Shown in pieces: positions 34,520 through 44,060 of a stretch of 64,000 nt of DNA. The DNA is taken from the NCBI RefSeq assembly GCF_016741875.1, contig NZ_JAERRF010000001.1, forward strand, positions 124,001-188,000, written 5' to 3'. The stretch comes from Streptomyces coffeae. Lineage in GTDB: Bacteria; Actinomycetota; Actinomycetes; Streptomycetales; Streptomycetaceae. A model generated the notes under the pieces. The model was not told where the DNA came from, searched no databases, and saw nothing but the letters and a program-made list of their open reading frames with translations. How positions within the stretch are numbered: the first letter of the stretch is position 1; every line of letters starts with the position of its first letter. Made by a program: the position numbers and the translations under genes.

Positions 34520-35941
34520 CTAGTGGTGGAAGGCGGTGGCGTCGGACGCCGACCGTCCCAGCGGCTTCGCCTGCGTCCGCAGCTCCGGCATCACACTCCG
34601 CAGATCGTCCATGAACAGGTCGGACAGATCCATCGAGAAGCCGTTGCGGCACACCACCCGCAGCACCGACAGGTCCTCGCGGTTCGGCGGGAAGGTGTAC
34701 GCGGGCACCAGCCAGCCGCACTCCCGCAGCCGCCGCGAGACGTCGAACACATCGAAGGTGTCCACCCCCTCCGCCGTGGTGAAGGCGAAGACCGGCAGCT
34801 GGTCGCCGCGGGTCAGCAGGGTGAAGTCACCGAGCGCCTCGATCCGCTCGGCCAGTGAGCAGGCGACATCGCGGGAGTTCTGCTGGACGGCCCGGAAGCC
34901 GTCCCGCCCCAGCCGCAGGAAGGTGTAGTACTGGGCGGCCACCTGGGCCCCGGGCCGGGAGAAGTTGAGCGCGAAGGTGGGCATGTCCCCGCCGAGGTAG
35001 TTGACCCGGAAGACCAGGTCCTCCGGCAGGTCCTCGGTGGTGCGCCACAGCGCCCAGCCCACCCCGGGGTAGACCAGGCCGTACTTGTGGCCGGAGGTGT
35101 TGATGGAGGAAACGCGCGGCAGCCGGAAGTCCCAGACCAGGTCGGTGTCGAGGAACGGCGCCACCATCGCGCCGGAGGCGCCGTCCACATGGACCGGTAC
35201 GTCCAGCCCGGTGCGCTCCTGGAGGTCGTCCAGCGCCCCGCACACCTCGGCCACCGGTTCGTAGGACCCGTCGAAGGTCGAGCCGAGCACGGTGACGACG
35301 CCGATGGTGTTCTCGTCGCAGAGATCGGCGGCGGCCTGGGGGTCGAGATGGAACCGGTCGCCCTCCATGGGCACCTGCCGGGCCTCGACCTCCCAGAAGT
35401 TGCAGAACTTGTCCCAGCACACCTGGACATTGCTGCCCATGACCAGATTGGGCTTGGCGGTGGCCGGATAGCGCACCGGATTCCGCTTCGCCCAGCGCCG
35501 TTTGAGGGCCATGCCGGCGAGCATGCACGCCTCGCTGGACCCGGTGGTGGAGCAGCCCATGACCGCGTCCGGGTCGGGGGCGTGCCACAGCCGGGCGAGC
35601 ATCGCCACACAGCGCCGTTCCAGTTCGGCGGTGCGCGGGTACTCATCCTTGTCGATCATGTTCTTGTCCCGGCAATCGGCCATCAGCGTGCCCGCCTGCG
35701 GCTCCATCCACGTGGTGACGAAGGTGGCGAGATTCAGCCGGGCGTTGCCGTCCAGCATCAGCTCGTCATGGACGAACTGGTACGCGGCGGAGGGCGCCAT
35801 CGGCCCGTCCGGGAGGCGGCGGCGCGGTGGTTCGGCGGCCATGCCGCTGACCGGGTCGGCCGCGCCGTAGAAGGGGTTGACGGAGAAGGCGGGCCGCTCT
35901 TCTCCGCGGTGTCTGACGCTGGAGCCTCGATGAAGTGCCAT
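34520..35941 (-). CDS. gad: Glutamate decarboxylase
   Basis: A 473-residue PLP enzyme converting glutamate to GABA and CO2, usually for acid resistance or the GABA shunt. Group II decarboxylase motifs: CSTTGSSEACMLAGMALKRR, WDKFCNFWEVEARQVPMEGD, HVDGASGAMVAPFL and the PLP-binding Lys in NTSGHKYGLVYPGVGW. The C-terminus (SASDATAFHH) matches bacterial GadB-type ends, where a His closes the site at neutral pH. The start is taken at ATG 35941 (MALHRGSSVRHRGEE); the frame is open further upstream but overlaps the LysE gene in another phase. Confidence 0.93.
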   Translation of the reverse strand: MALHRGSSVRHRGEERPAFSVNPFYGAADPVSGMAAEPPRRRLPDGPMAPSAAYQFVHDELMLDGNARLNLATFVTTWMEPQAGTLMADCRDKNMIDKDEYPRTAELERRCVAMLARLWHAPDPDAVMGCSTTGSSEACMLAGMALKRRWAKRNPVRYPATAKPNLVMGSNVQVCWDKFCNFWEVEARQVPMEGDRFHLDPQAAADLCDENTIGVVTVLGSTFDGSYEPVAEVCGALDDLQERTGLDVPVHVDGASGAMVAPFLDTDLVWDFRLPRVSSINTSGHKYGLVYPGVGWALWRTTEDLPEDLVFRVNYLGGDMPTFALNFSRPGAQVAAQYYTFLRLGRDGFRAVQQNSRDVACSLAERIEALGDFTLLTRGDQLPVFAFTTAEGVDTFDVFDVSRRLRECGWLVPAYTFPPNREDLSVLRVVCRNGFSMDLSDLFMDDLRSVMPELRTQAKPLGRSASDATAFHH

Positions 35942-36030
35942 CTTCCCGAAAGTACGGGCATATCGGGCGTAAGGCTCGGTCCCGCGCCGCTCCCCGGTGC
36001 CGTCCGGGAGCGGCGCCGCCGCCCCGGCCG

Positions 36031-36720
36031 CTACCCCGCGCTGCTCAGCGACAGTTTCGCGGCGAAGCCCAGGAACGCCGCGCCCGCGCCCGCCGACAGA
36101 CCGGCGGTCAGCCGCCTGCGCCGCCGGAAGGTGGCCGCGAGATAGGTGCCGCTGAAGATCAGCACCGACAGATAGGTGATGCTGAACAGCTGCGCCCACG
36201 CGCCCAGCGCCACGAACGACAGTGCCGGATGGGCGTACTCGGGGTCCACGAACTGCACGAAGAAGGAGATGAAGAAGAGGATCGCCTTCGGGTTCAGCAG
36301 GCTGATGACCAGCGCCCGGCGGTACGGCCGCTCCGCGGGCTTCCCCTCGGCCGCCGCGTCCGCCGTACCCGCCGCGCCCTGCGCGCCGTCGTCCGCGGCC
36401 CGAACGGCCCCCGGACCGCGCCGCCACAGCGCCCGCGCCCCGCGCAGCATGCCCACCGCGAGCCAGGTCAGATAACCCGCGCCCGCGAACTTCACCACGT
36501 TGAACACCAGCGGGCTGGTATGCAGCAGCGAGGCCACCCCGCCCGCCGACAGCGCCATCAGCACCGTGTCCCCGCACACCACACCCGCCGCCGCCCGATA
36601 GGCGACACGGGGGCCGCGACGGGCCGCGACGGACACCACATAGAGCGAATTCGGGCCTGGCAGAAGGATGATCAGCGCCAGTCCCGCCAGATACGTCGAA
36701 AGATCCGTTATCCCGAGCAC
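36031..36720 (-). CDS. LysE/RhtB family amino-acid exporter
   Basis: A 229-residue membrane protein with six helices. The family signature LIILLPGPNSLYVVSVAARRG is near residue 15 and the second part has LVISLLNPKAILFFISFFVQ. A polar loop (about 105-135) is Ala/Gly/Asp-rich. It exports leucine, threonine or a related amino acid. It starts at GTG 36718-36720 and lies 90 bp before the glutamate decarboxylase on the same strand, so the two may be co-transcribed. It diverges from the TipAL-type regulator. Confidence 0.9.
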   Translation of the reverse strand: MLGITDLSTYLAGLALIILLPGPNSLYVVSVAARRGPRVAYRAAAGVVCGDTVLMALSAGGVASLLHTSPLVFNVVKFAGAGYLTWLAVGMLRGARALWRRGPGAVRAADDGAQGAAGTADAAAEGKPAERPYRRALVISLLNPKAILFFISFFVQFVDPEYAHPALSFVALGAWAQLFSITYLSVLIFSGTYLAATFRRRRRLTAGLSAGAGAAFLGFAAKLSLSSAG

Positions 36721-36782
36721 AATCAGCAGGATGCCAGTGACCGAAACGGCGGCTCATCCGGGTTTCGCCATCCGGACTTGCA

Positions 36783-36799
36783 CCTCACGTGACGTGAGG
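36783..36799 (+). promoter_or_regulatory. TipAL/MerR-type operator
   Basis: A perfect 8-bp inverted repeat, CCTCACGT-G-ACGTGAGG. It lies directly after a -35-like TTGCAC (36778-36783) and before a -10-like element near 36803-36808. An operator inside an overlong 19-bp spacer is the hallmark of MerR-activated promoters. The sequence closely resembles the tipA promoter operator as I remember it. Confidence 0.75.
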
Positions 36800-36865
36800 G
36801 CGCACCGTGGAGCCCGTACCGAGAGCACGACCGGTACCCCGACACCAGGAGAGCGGAAGCGGACC

Positions 36866-37636
36866 ATGAGCTATTCCGTGGGAGAGGTCGCGGGCTTCGC
36901 GAACGTCACGGTGCGCACCCTGCACCACTACGACGAGATCGGGCTGTTGAGCCCCGGCGCCCGCACCCCGGCCGGCCACCGGCGGTACGACGACGCCGAC
37001 CTCGACCGGCTCCAGCGGATCCTGTTCTACCGGGAGCTCGGCTTTCCGCTGGAGGAGGTGGCGGTCCTGCTCGACGATCCGGACGTGGACGCGCAGGCCC
37101 ATCTGCGGCGTCAGCACAAGCTGCTGACCGACCGGATCGAGAAGCTGCGGCAGATGGCCGCGGCCGTCGAACACGCCATGGAGGCACGGAAGATGGGTGT
37201 CAAACTCACCCCGGAGGAGCGGTTCGAGGTCTTCGGCGACAACGACCCCGAGCAGTACGCGGAGGAGGCCGAGCAGCGCTGGGGCCACACCGAGGCGTAT
37301 AAGGAGTCGATGCGCCGGTACGCGACCTACAGCAAGGACGACCTCTTGCGGATCAAGGAGGAGGGCGAGCGGCTCAACCAGGACTTCGCCGCCCTCCTGG
37401 AGGCCGGGACCCCGCCGGAGTCCGAGGCCGCGATGGACCTCGCCGAGGAGCACCGGCAGCAGATCGTCCGCTGGTCCTACGACTGCACCTACGAAATCCA
37501 CACCTGTCTGGGCGAGATGTTTGTGGCGGACGAGCGCTTCACCGCCACCTACGACGCGGTGCGGACGGGGCTGGCCGCCTATCTCCGCGACGCGATCCTG
37601 GCCAACGCGCGCCGCGCGGGACACGGCGGCGCCTGA
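36866..37636 (+). CDS. tipA: TipAL-like MerR regulator with thiopeptide-binding TipAS domain
   Basis: A 256-residue regulator, close to the known TipAL length. The MerR winged helix is at 1-70 (SYSVGEVAGFANVTVRTLHH) and a coiled coil at about 75-108. The TipAS drug-binding domain runs from about 110 to the end (FGDNDPEQYAEEAEQRWGHT, SYDCTYEIHTCLGEMFVADE). Cys207 and Cys214 are both present; Cys214 of TipAL is the residue that traps thiopeptides such as thiostrepton covalently. The residue number matches exactly when counted from ATG 36866. A second short product (TipAS) may start at the internal Met110. Autoregulation through the upstream operator is expected. Confidence 0.93.
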   Translation: MSYSVGEVAGFANVTVRTLHHYDEIGLLSPGARTPAGHRRYDDADLDRLQRILFYRELGFPLEEVAVLLDDPDVDAQAHLRRQHKLLTDRIEKLRQMAAAVEHAMEARKMGVKLTPEERFEVFGDNDPEQYAEEAEQRWGHTEAYKESMRRYATYSKDDLLRIKEEGERLNQDFAALLEAGTPPESEAAMDLAEEHRQQIVRWSYDCTYEIHTCLGEMFVADERFTATYDAVRTGLAAYLRDAILANARRAGHGGA

Positions 37637-37828
37637 GCCGCCCGAAGGGTCCGGAGATCCCCCTCCGGGCCCTCCGGGCACCCCACCCGGGCCGGTGGGA
37701 ACCGAGGGCACGCACCCGGCGTTGATAGCTTTGGCGGCACACTGCGAAGAACACCGCAACCAGTCCGCCCCGACCTGCGGCCGGGCCTCGCACGAGCCTG
37801 CTTCCCTCGACCCAGGAGCCTGTCACCC

Positions 37829-38551
37829 GTGACCACTCTCGCGCTCGGCCCCCAGTGGCTGGACCCGGACTATCTGATCGAGACCTTCGGTCTGCTCGGC
37901 GTCCTCGCCATCGTCTTCGCGGAGTCCGGCCTGCTCATCGGCTTCTTCCTGCCGGGCGACTCGCTGCTGTTCACCACCGGACTGCTGGTCACCACCGATG
38001 TGATCAAGCAGGATCTGTGGCTGGTGTGCGTCGCCATCGCGGCCGCCGCGATCCTGGGTGACCAGGCCGGATATCTCTTCGGCCGGAAGGTGGGCCCGGC
38101 GCTGTTCCGCCGCCCCGACTCCAAGCTCTTCAAACAGGAGAACGTGGAGAAGGCGCACGAGTTCTTCGAGAAGTATGGGCCCAAGTCGCTGGTGCTGGCC
38201 CGCTTCGTGCCCATCGTGCGGACGTTCACGCCGATCATCGCGGGCGTGAGCCGGATGAACTACCGCTCCTTCATCATCTTCAACATCATCGGCGGGGTGT
38301 TGTGGGGCACCGGTGTCACCCTGCTCGGCGCGGCGCTCGGCAAGGTCGACTTCGTCCACGCGCATATCGAGCTGATCCTGATCGGCATCGTGCTGCTGTC
38401 GGTGATCCCGATCGTCATCGAGTTCCTGCGGGCCCGCGGCAAGGCCAAGAAGAGCGCGGCCGCCGGATCCGCCGAGCAGGGCGCGGCCGGGGGGCAGCCG
38501 GGCGCCGGAGCTCCCTCGCAGGCGCCGCGCGGACGCCACGCCAAGCGCTGA
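37829..38551 (+). CDS. DedA family membrane protein
   Basis: A 240-residue membrane protein (VTT/SNARE-associated fold), five or six helices. It has FAESGLLIGFFLPGDSLLFTTG (family motif E-x3-P-x-PGD), GDQAGYLFGRKVGPALFRRP, and LARFVPIVRTFTPIIAGVSRMNY with the conserved F/Y-x-R-x3-R-x8-G-x4. DedA proteins flip lipids such as undecaprenyl phosphate or phosphatidylethanolamine. The C-terminal 40 residues are Lys/Ala/Gly-rich. It starts at GTG 37829 with AGGAG upstream. Confidence 0.93.
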   Translation: MTTLALGPQWLDPDYLIETFGLLGVLAIVFAESGLLIGFFLPGDSLLFTTGLLVTTDVIKQDLWLVCVAIAAAAILGDQAGYLFGRKVGPALFRRPDSKLFKQENVEKAHEFFEKYGPKSLVLARFVPIVRTFTPIIAGVSRMNYRSFIIFNIIGGVLWGTGVTLLGAALGKVDFVHAHIELILIGIVLLSVIPIVIEFLRARGKAKKSAAAGSAEQGAAGGQPGAGAPSQAPRGRHAKR

Positions 38552-38746
38552 CCCGCGGGCCTCGGAGCCACCGTCCGCGCCGGTCACATCCCGTTCACCC
38601 CGCGTCACACCGCTGCACATCGGCCACACCACCTCCCCCACTCCCGTTCGATCTCACCGCCCCGCACAATGGGCTGCGGTGCCGCCGTCGCCTGAGCGTT
38701 CGGCTGCCCGGACATGCACGAGGAGGCCGGCGAGGAGCGAGGAGAC

Positions 38747-40456
38747 GTGGGGTCGGACCGACAGCAGGGACAACGCGGCGGGGCCGTGGAGACGGACACG
38801 GCGGGGAACGGCAAACCGCAGTCCGATGAGGCGCACAGTGCCTTCACCCCGCCCCTGGGACTGCCACTGCCGCCAGCCCCCGAGGACGAGCATCCGACGT
38901 CGGAGTTCGCCGTCCCGGAGGGGTTCGCCGCCGAACCCGCCGCCGAGCCGGAGGGCTCGGCGTTCGCCCCGCCGGGCGGGGTGAAGACCTCGCAGAACGG
39001 CAACTCGACCACGGGTGGCTTCCCCGCCTTCACCCCGCCCGGCGGGATACCCGTCGTCCGGCTGACCAAGGACGCGCCCTGGCAGGACCGTATGCGCACC
39101 ATGCTGCGGATGCCGCTCAGCGAGCGCCCGGTCCCCGAGCGCGTCGAGCGGCAGGAGGGCGACAGCGGCCCCGCCGTGCCCCGTGTGCTCGACCTCACCC
39201 TCCGCATCGGCGAGCTGCTGCTCGCGGGCGGTGAGGGGGCCGAGGACGTGGAGGCGGCCATGTTCGGCGTGGCCCATGCGTACGGACTCGACCGCTGCGA
39301 GCCCACGGTGACCTTCACCCTGCTGTCGGTCAGCTATCAGCCCTCGCTGGTGGACGACCCGGTCACCGCCAGCCGTACCGTGCGCCGCCGGGCCACCGAC
39401 TACACCCGGCTCTCCGCGGTCTTCCGGCTGGTGGACGACATCACCACGCACGAGGACATCACGCTGGAGGAGGCGTACCGGCGGCTGGCCGAGATACGCC
39501 GTAACCGCCACCCATACCCCGGCTGGGCGCTGACCGTGGCCGGCGGCGGACTGGCCGGAGCGGCGAGCATGCTGGTCGGCGGTGAATGGCTGGTGTTCTT
39601 CGCCGCGGCCGTCGGCGCGATGCTCGGCGACCGGCTGGCGTGGCTGGCCTCCGGGCGCGGGCTGCCGGAGTTCTACCAGTTCGTGGCCGCGGCGATGCCG
39701 CCCGCCGCGATGGGCGTCGCGCTCAGCCTCGTGGGCTCCGGGCTCCAGTCGTCCGCGGTGATCACCGGTGGACTGTTCGCGCTGATCCCGGGGCGGGCCC
39801 TGGTGGCGGGTGTCCAGGACGGGCTGACCGGCTATTACATCACCGCCGCCGCCCGGCTCCTGGAAGTCGGCTACCTCATCGTGGGCATCGTGTGCGGGGT
39901 GCTCACGGTGCTGTACGGCGGCCTTCAGCTGGACGCCAAGCTCAATCCGGAGGCGGCGCTGCGCCATGTGGAGCGGCCGCCCATCCAGATAGTGGCGGCG
40001 ATGGTGCTCGCCCTGACGTTCTCGATCCTGCTCCAGCAGGAACGTCACACCGTGCTGTTCGCCACGCTCAACGGCGGGGTGGCCTGGGTGGTCTACGCGG
40101 CGCTCGCCGACACCGCCAACGTACCGCCGGTGGCCGCCACCACGGTGGCCGCCGGGCTGGTCGGCCTCTTCGGCCAGCTCCAGTCCCGCTACCGCTTCGC
40201 CTCCGCGCTGCCGTACGTCACGGCGGCGATCGGTCCGCTGCTGCCCGGTAGCGCGACCTACTTCGGACTGCTCGCCCTGGCACAGGGCAATCTGGACCGC
40301 GGGGTCGCCCATCTCACCCAAGCGGCCGCACTGGCCCTGGCGATTGCCATCGGGGTGAATCTGGGGAACGAGTCCGCACGGCTCTTCCTCAAGCTGCCGG
40401 GTGCCACGATCGATCCGTCCGGCCGCCGCGCGGCCAAGCGCACCCGCGGCTTCTAG
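38747..40456 (+). CDS. ThrE-type threonine/serine exporter
   Basis: A 569-residue exporter of the ThrE family (DUF1212 plus DUF3815). A Pro-rich cytoplasmic N-terminus (about 1-115) with two FTPPGGI-like stretches precedes the conserved DUF1212 domain (LRIGELLLAGGEGAEDVEAA ... YTRLSAVFRLVDDITTHEDI). About ten helices follow from residue 255 to 545, including FFAAAVGAMLGDRLAWLASG and LIPGRALVAGVQDGLTGYYI. GTG 38747 is preferred because it is preceded by repeated GAGGAG. ATG 38714 in the same frame lacks a ribosome site. Confidence 0.9.
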   Translation: MGSDRQQGQRGGAVETDTAGNGKPQSDEAHSAFTPPLGLPLPPAPEDEHPTSEFAVPEGFAAEPAAEPEGSAFAPPGGVKTSQNGNSTTGGFPAFTPPGGIPVVRLTKDAPWQDRMRTMLRMPLSERPVPERVERQEGDSGPAVPRVLDLTLRIGELLLAGGEGAEDVEAAMFGVAHAYGLDRCEPTVTFTLLSVSYQPSLVDDPVTASRTVRRRATDYTRLSAVFRLVDDITTHEDITLEEAYRRLAEIRRNRHPYPGWALTVAGGGLAGAASMLVGGEWLVFFAAAVGAMLGDRLAWLASGRGLPEFYQFVAAAMPPAAMGVALSLVGSGLQSSAVITGGLFALIPGRALVAGVQDGLTGYYITAAARLLEVGYLIVGIVCGVLTVLYGGLQLDAKLNPEAALRHVERPPIQIVAAMVLALTFSILLQQERHTVLFATLNGGVAWVVYAALADTANVPPVAATTVAAGLVGLFGQLQSRYRFASALPYVTAAIGPLLPGSATYFGLLALAQGNLDRGVAHLTQAAALALAIAIGVNLGNESARLFLKLPGATIDPSGRRAAKRTRGF

Positions 40457-40503
40457 CCCCGGGTGTCCCGCTCCATCACCCCGGAAATCCCCCGGAATTC
40501 AGC

Positions 40504-40544
40504 AAAAAACAGCGGACGGGCCGGATGCGATCCGGCCCGTCCGC
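40504..40544 (-). terminator. Terminator of ppa (shared with the ThrE gene)
   Basis: A perfect 15-bp stem (40512-40526 / 40530-40544) with a 3-base loop. On the minus strand it is followed by a run of T (A-run at 40504-40509 on the plus strand), so it is a true intrinsic terminator for ppa. It probably also stops the convergent transcript. Confidence 0.92.
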
Positions 40545-40555
40545 GGTGCTTCGGC

Positions 40556-41047
40556 TCAGTGGCCGCCGGACGCCTCGAGGCGCTTGACGGACGCCTCGAC
40601 CTCGGCCTCGGCCTCGGCGCGTCCCACCCAGTTGGCCCCCTCGACCGACTTGCCGGGCTCCAGGTCCTTGTAGACCTCGAAGAAGTGCTGGATCTCCAGG
40701 CGGTCGAACTCCGACACGTGGTGAATGTCACGCAGATGCTCTACCCGCGGGTCGGAGGCCGGGACGCACAGCAGCTTGTCGTCGCCGCCCGCCTCGTCGG
40801 TCATCCTGAACATGCCGATGGCACGGCACTTGATCAGGCAGCCGGGGAACGTCGGCTCGTCGAGAATGACCAGGGCGTCCAGCGGGTCACCGTCCTCGCC
40901 GAGGGTGTTCTCGACGAAGCCGTAGTCCGCGGGGTAGCTGGTCGAAGTGAAGAGCCGACGGTCGAGACGGATGCGCCCCGTCTCGTGGTCCACCTCGTAC
41001 TTGTTCCGCGAACCCTTCGGGATCTCGATGGTGACGTCGAACTCCAC
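40556..41047 (-). CDS. ppa: Inorganic pyrophosphatase
   Basis: A 163-residue family I soluble pyrophosphatase that hydrolyses PPi to two phosphates and drives biosynthesis. [40 protein letters not shown] (metal-binding Asp cluster) and [14 protein letters not shown] are canonical. The start is taken at GTG 41047 because GGAGGAG lies 6 bases before it and the mature family begins with (M)EFDVTIE. In-frame ATGs at 41062 and 41071 are possible but redundant. It is monocistronic and divergent from the carboxypeptidase gene. Confidence 0.95.
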   Translation of the reverse strand: MEFDVTIEIPKGSRNKYEVDHETGRIRLDRRLFTSTSYPADYGFVENTLGEDGDPLDALVILDEPTFPGCLIKCRAIGMFRMTDEAGGDDKLLCVPASDPRVEHLRDIHHVSEFDRLEIQHFFEVYKDLEPGKSVEGANWVGRAEAEAEVEASVKRLEASGGH

Positions 41048-41133
41048 GGGTGGCTCCTCCATGATCAACACATACGTCTGGTGATTAAGTGTCCCCCACG
41101 CAGGTGTGTGGTGGCGAAAGGGGCTGGTCGATC

Positions 41134-42660
41134 GTGCCTGAAGCCAGATCGTGGCAGGTCAGGGAGTGGCTGAGCCGCGGGCGGAGCCAAGTGCGGAACC
41201 AGTGGCGGCAGACCACGCGCGAACAGCGGCACACCGCGCGGCTGACGGCGGTCTCCGCGACGGTGGGCCTCGCGGTCGCGATCGGCTCGGTGCTGGTGGC
41301 CGGGCCCTGGGAGGCCGGCCAGCGTACGGCCGAACGCGCCCGCGCCGCCGGGGGACCGGCGACCGGTGGCGACCGTCCGGGCGGGGACAAGCCCGCGCCC
41401 AGCGCCTCCCCGGTGCTGGCCGCACTCGGCGCGCCCACCGCCGAGCCGTCGCCGGACACCGGCGAGGACGCGGTGCCGCCGCCCACCGGCGCCGGGCTCG
41501 CCGACACCCTCGAACCGCTGTTGGACGACCCGGCCCTGGGCGACCGGCGCTCGGTGGCCGTCATGGATGTGGCGAGCGGGCGCCAGGTGTTCGGGGCGAA
41601 GGCCGACAGCGCCGCGGTGCCCGCCTCCATCATCAAGGTGGCCACCGGCGCCGCCGCGCTCTCCGCCCTCGGTCCCGACTACCGCATCAAGACCACCGTC
41701 GTCGAGGCCGGGAAGGACGGCATCGTGCTCGTCGGCGGCGGCGACCCGACGCTCACCGCGCGCGCCGTGAAGGGCCCGGACCAGCCCGCCTCACTGCGGA
41801 AGCTGGCCGACGACACCGCCCGCGCGCTGAAGAAGCGCGGCACCCGGACGGTCCGGCTCGGCTACGACACCTCCCTCTACTCGGGCCCCAAGCTGCACCC
41901 CATCGGCGTCAACGAGAACATCGCGCCGGTGACCTCGCTCATGGTCGACGAGGGGCGGCAGGACAACAGCGACCACGGCCCGGCCCCGCGCGCCGGGGAC
42001 CCGGCCTCCGACGCGGCCGGCTCCTTCGCGTCGATGCTGCGCGACCGCGGTATCGCGGTGACGGGCGAACCGCGCGCCCAGGAGGCCGGGAAGACCCCCC
42101 AGGCGGTGGCCGCCGTCCGCTCCCAGCCGCTGTCCGCGCTCGTCGAGCGGATGCTGACCAACAGCGACAACGACCTCGGCGAGGCCCTGGCCCGGCAGAC
42201 CGCCATCGCCGCCGGACAGCCCGCCAGCTTCGAGGGCGGCGCCACGGCGGTGACCGCCCGGCTGCGGAAGCTGAAGCTGCCGATGGGCGGCATCCACATC
42301 GCCGACGGCAGCGGGCTGGACCGCGCCGACCGCGTCTCCGCCGCCCTGCTCGCCCAGACGCTGGTGCGCTCCGCCGACCGCGACGACTCCGCACTGCGGT
42401 CGGTCCTCACCGGACTGCCGGTGGCCGGTTTCAACGGCACCCTGCGCACCCGCTACGCCGAGGACTCGGTGGGGCGCGGTGTGGTCCGCGCCAAGACCGG
42501 CACCCTCACCGGTATCAACTCGCTCGCGGGCACGGTGGTCGACGCCGACGGACGGCTGCTGGTCTTCACCTTCATCACCAACGGCACCACCGACGCGAAC
42601 GGCGCCCAGCGCGCCCTGGACCGGATGGCATCGGCCCTGGCCAACTGCGGCTGCCGCTGA
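41134..42660 (+). CDS. dacB: D-alanyl-D-alanine carboxypeptidase (PBP4/S13 family)
   Basis: A 508-residue penicillin-binding protein of class C. The N-terminus is cytoplasmic with one anchoring helix ([20 protein letters not shown]), then an Ala/Pro-rich wall-spanning linker (about 75-130). The catalytic domain has SxxK in [10 protein letters not shown], SxN in NSDNDLGE and KTG in RAKTGTLTG, all intact. It removes terminal D-Ala from peptidoglycan peptides or opens cross-links. It starts at GTG 41134 after AAAGGGG. It is the first gene of the conserved block leading to tilS. Confidence 0.94.
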   Translation: MPEARSWQVREWLSRGRSQVRNQWRQTTREQRHTARLTAVSATVGLAVAIGSVLVAGPWEAGQRTAERARAAGGPATGGDRPGGDKPAPSASPVLAALGAPTAEPSPDTGEDAVPPPTGAGLADTLEPLLDDPALGDRRSVAVMDVASGRQVFGAKADSAAVPASIIKVATGAAALSALGPDYRIKTTVVEAGKDGIVLVGGGDPTLTARAVKGPDQPASLRKLADDTARALKKRGTRTVRLGYDTSLYSGPKLHPIGVNENIAPVTSLMVDEGRQDNSDHGPAPRAGDPASDAAGSFASMLRDRGIAVTGEPRAQEAGKTPQAVAAVRSQPLSALVERMLTNSDNDLGEALARQTAIAAGQPASFEGGATAVTARLRKLKLPMGGIHIADGSGLDRADRVSAALLAQTLVRSADRDDSALRSVLTGLPVAGFNGTLRTRYAEDSVGRGVVRAKTGTLTGINSLAGTVVDADGRLLVFTFITNGTTDANGAQRALDRMASALANCGCR

Positions 42661-42744
42661 CCGGGGCGACAGTGGTCCCCGGCGACCGGGTGTGCGGGCC
42701 GCCGTCTCCTCCCGGATGCGACGCGGGCCACGTACCGTGAAGCC

Positions 42745-43878
42745 ATGACGAGCATCGGTGGTGTGGAGATGGTCGACTGGAATCTCGCGGTCGCGACCGC
42801 GACCCGGCTGGTCCGACCGGGACCCGAGGTGAGCCGGGACGAGGCGCGCGCCGTCGTCGCCGAGCTGCGGCGGCACGCCAAGTCGTCGGAGGAGCACGTC
42901 CGGGCGTTCACCCGGATGGCCGTGCACGGCGGTCCGGCTTTCGACACCCCGGTGCTGGTGGTGGACCGCACGGGCTGGATCAGGGCCAACGTCGCGGGCT
43001 TCCGCCAGATCCTCAAGCCACTCCTCGGCAAGATGCAGGACCGGCGCGGCGGACTGCCCGGCGGGGCCGTCCTGGGCGCGGTCGGCGGCAAGGTGACCGG
43101 CGTGGAGCTGGGGATGCTGCTGTCCTTCCTCGCCTCCCGGGTGCTCGGCCAGTACGAGACCTTCGCGCCCGCCGGCCGTGAGCTGCCCGGGACCGCGGGC
43201 GGCGGCCGGCTGCTGCTGGTGGCCCCCAACATCGTCCATGTGGAGCGCGAGCTGGACGTCCACCCGCACGACTTCCGGCTGTGGGTGGCGCTCCACGAGG
43301 AGACCCACCGCACCCAGTTCACCGCGGTGCCGTGGCTGCGCGACCACATCGAGTCCGAGATCCAGGCGTTCCTGGGCGAGACCGATGTGGATCCGGCCAC
43401 TCTGCTGGAGCGGCTGCGCGAGGCCGTCCAGTCCGTCGGCGGCGGCCGGACCGAGCGGGAGGCCGACAGGGACCGCGGCGCGGCCGGCCTCATCGAGCTG
43501 GTCCAGACCCCGACCCAGCGGGAGATCCTGGCCCGGCTGACCGCGGTGATGTCGCTGCTGGAGGGCCACGCGGACTACGTGATGGACGGCGTGGGCCCGG
43601 AGGTGGTGCCCTCCGTCGCGGAGATCCGCGAGAAGTTCCAGAAGCGGCGTGCCAGCGGCGCCGGACGGCTGGACCAGGCACTGCGCAAACTGCTGGGGCT
43701 CGACGCCAAGCTGCGGCAGTACCGTGACGGTGAGCGGTTCGTACGGGCCGTGGTGGACCAGGTCGGCATGGACGGTTTCAACCGGGTCTGGACGTCCCCG
43801 AACACGCTCCCGACCAAGTCGGAGATCAACAAACCGGCGGAGTGGGTCGCGCGGGTGCACCGTAGGGCGGAGTCGTAG
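42745..43878 (+). CDS. Zinc-dependent metalloprotease-like protein (DUF2342)
   Basis: A 377-residue protein of the actinobacterial DUF2342 family, sometimes named 'F420 biosynthesis-associated'. The zincin site HEETH is in LWVALHEETHRTQFTAVPWL, and the third ligand is likely in LLEGHADYVMDG. The substrate is unknown. The gene sits between the carboxypeptidase and tilS, as in other streptomycetes. The start at ATG 42745 (MTSIGGVEMVDWNLAV) is plausible. Confidence 0.92.
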   Translation: MTSIGGVEMVDWNLAVATATRLVRPGPEVSRDEARAVVAELRRHAKSSEEHVRAFTRMAVHGGPAFDTPVLVVDRTGWIRANVAGFRQILKPLLGKMQDRRGGLPGGAVLGAVGGKVTGVELGMLLSFLASRVLGQYETFAPAGRELPGTAGGGRLLLVAPNIVHVERELDVHPHDFRLWVALHEETHRTQFTAVPWLRDHIESEIQAFLGETDVDPATLLERLREAVQSVGGGRTEREADRDRGAAGLIELVQTPTQREILARLTAVMSLLEGHADYVMDGVGPEVVPSVAEIREKFQKRRASGAGRLDQALRKLLGLDAKLRQYRDGERFVRAVVDQVGMDGFNRVWTSPNTLPTKSEINKPAEWVARVHRRAES

Positions 43879-44060
43879 AACCGGCACACTCGGCGGCGGC
43901 GGAATGCCCTCCTTAATCACTCGTCCGAGGGACCGTGAGCCACGGGTAGGCGTGCGATGCTCGGGGAACAGCTCGCTTCTGTCACCATCGACATACTCTG
44001 CGTGACGACATCTCGTACGCCCCCCGAGGCACCCCCTCGCATGACAGATGGGAAACGGAC

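Noticed and set aside
35942..36757. N-terminal extension of glutamate decarboxylase
   Set aside because: The frame is open but reads Gly/Arg-rich sequence out of phase with the LysE gene that clearly occupies this stretch.
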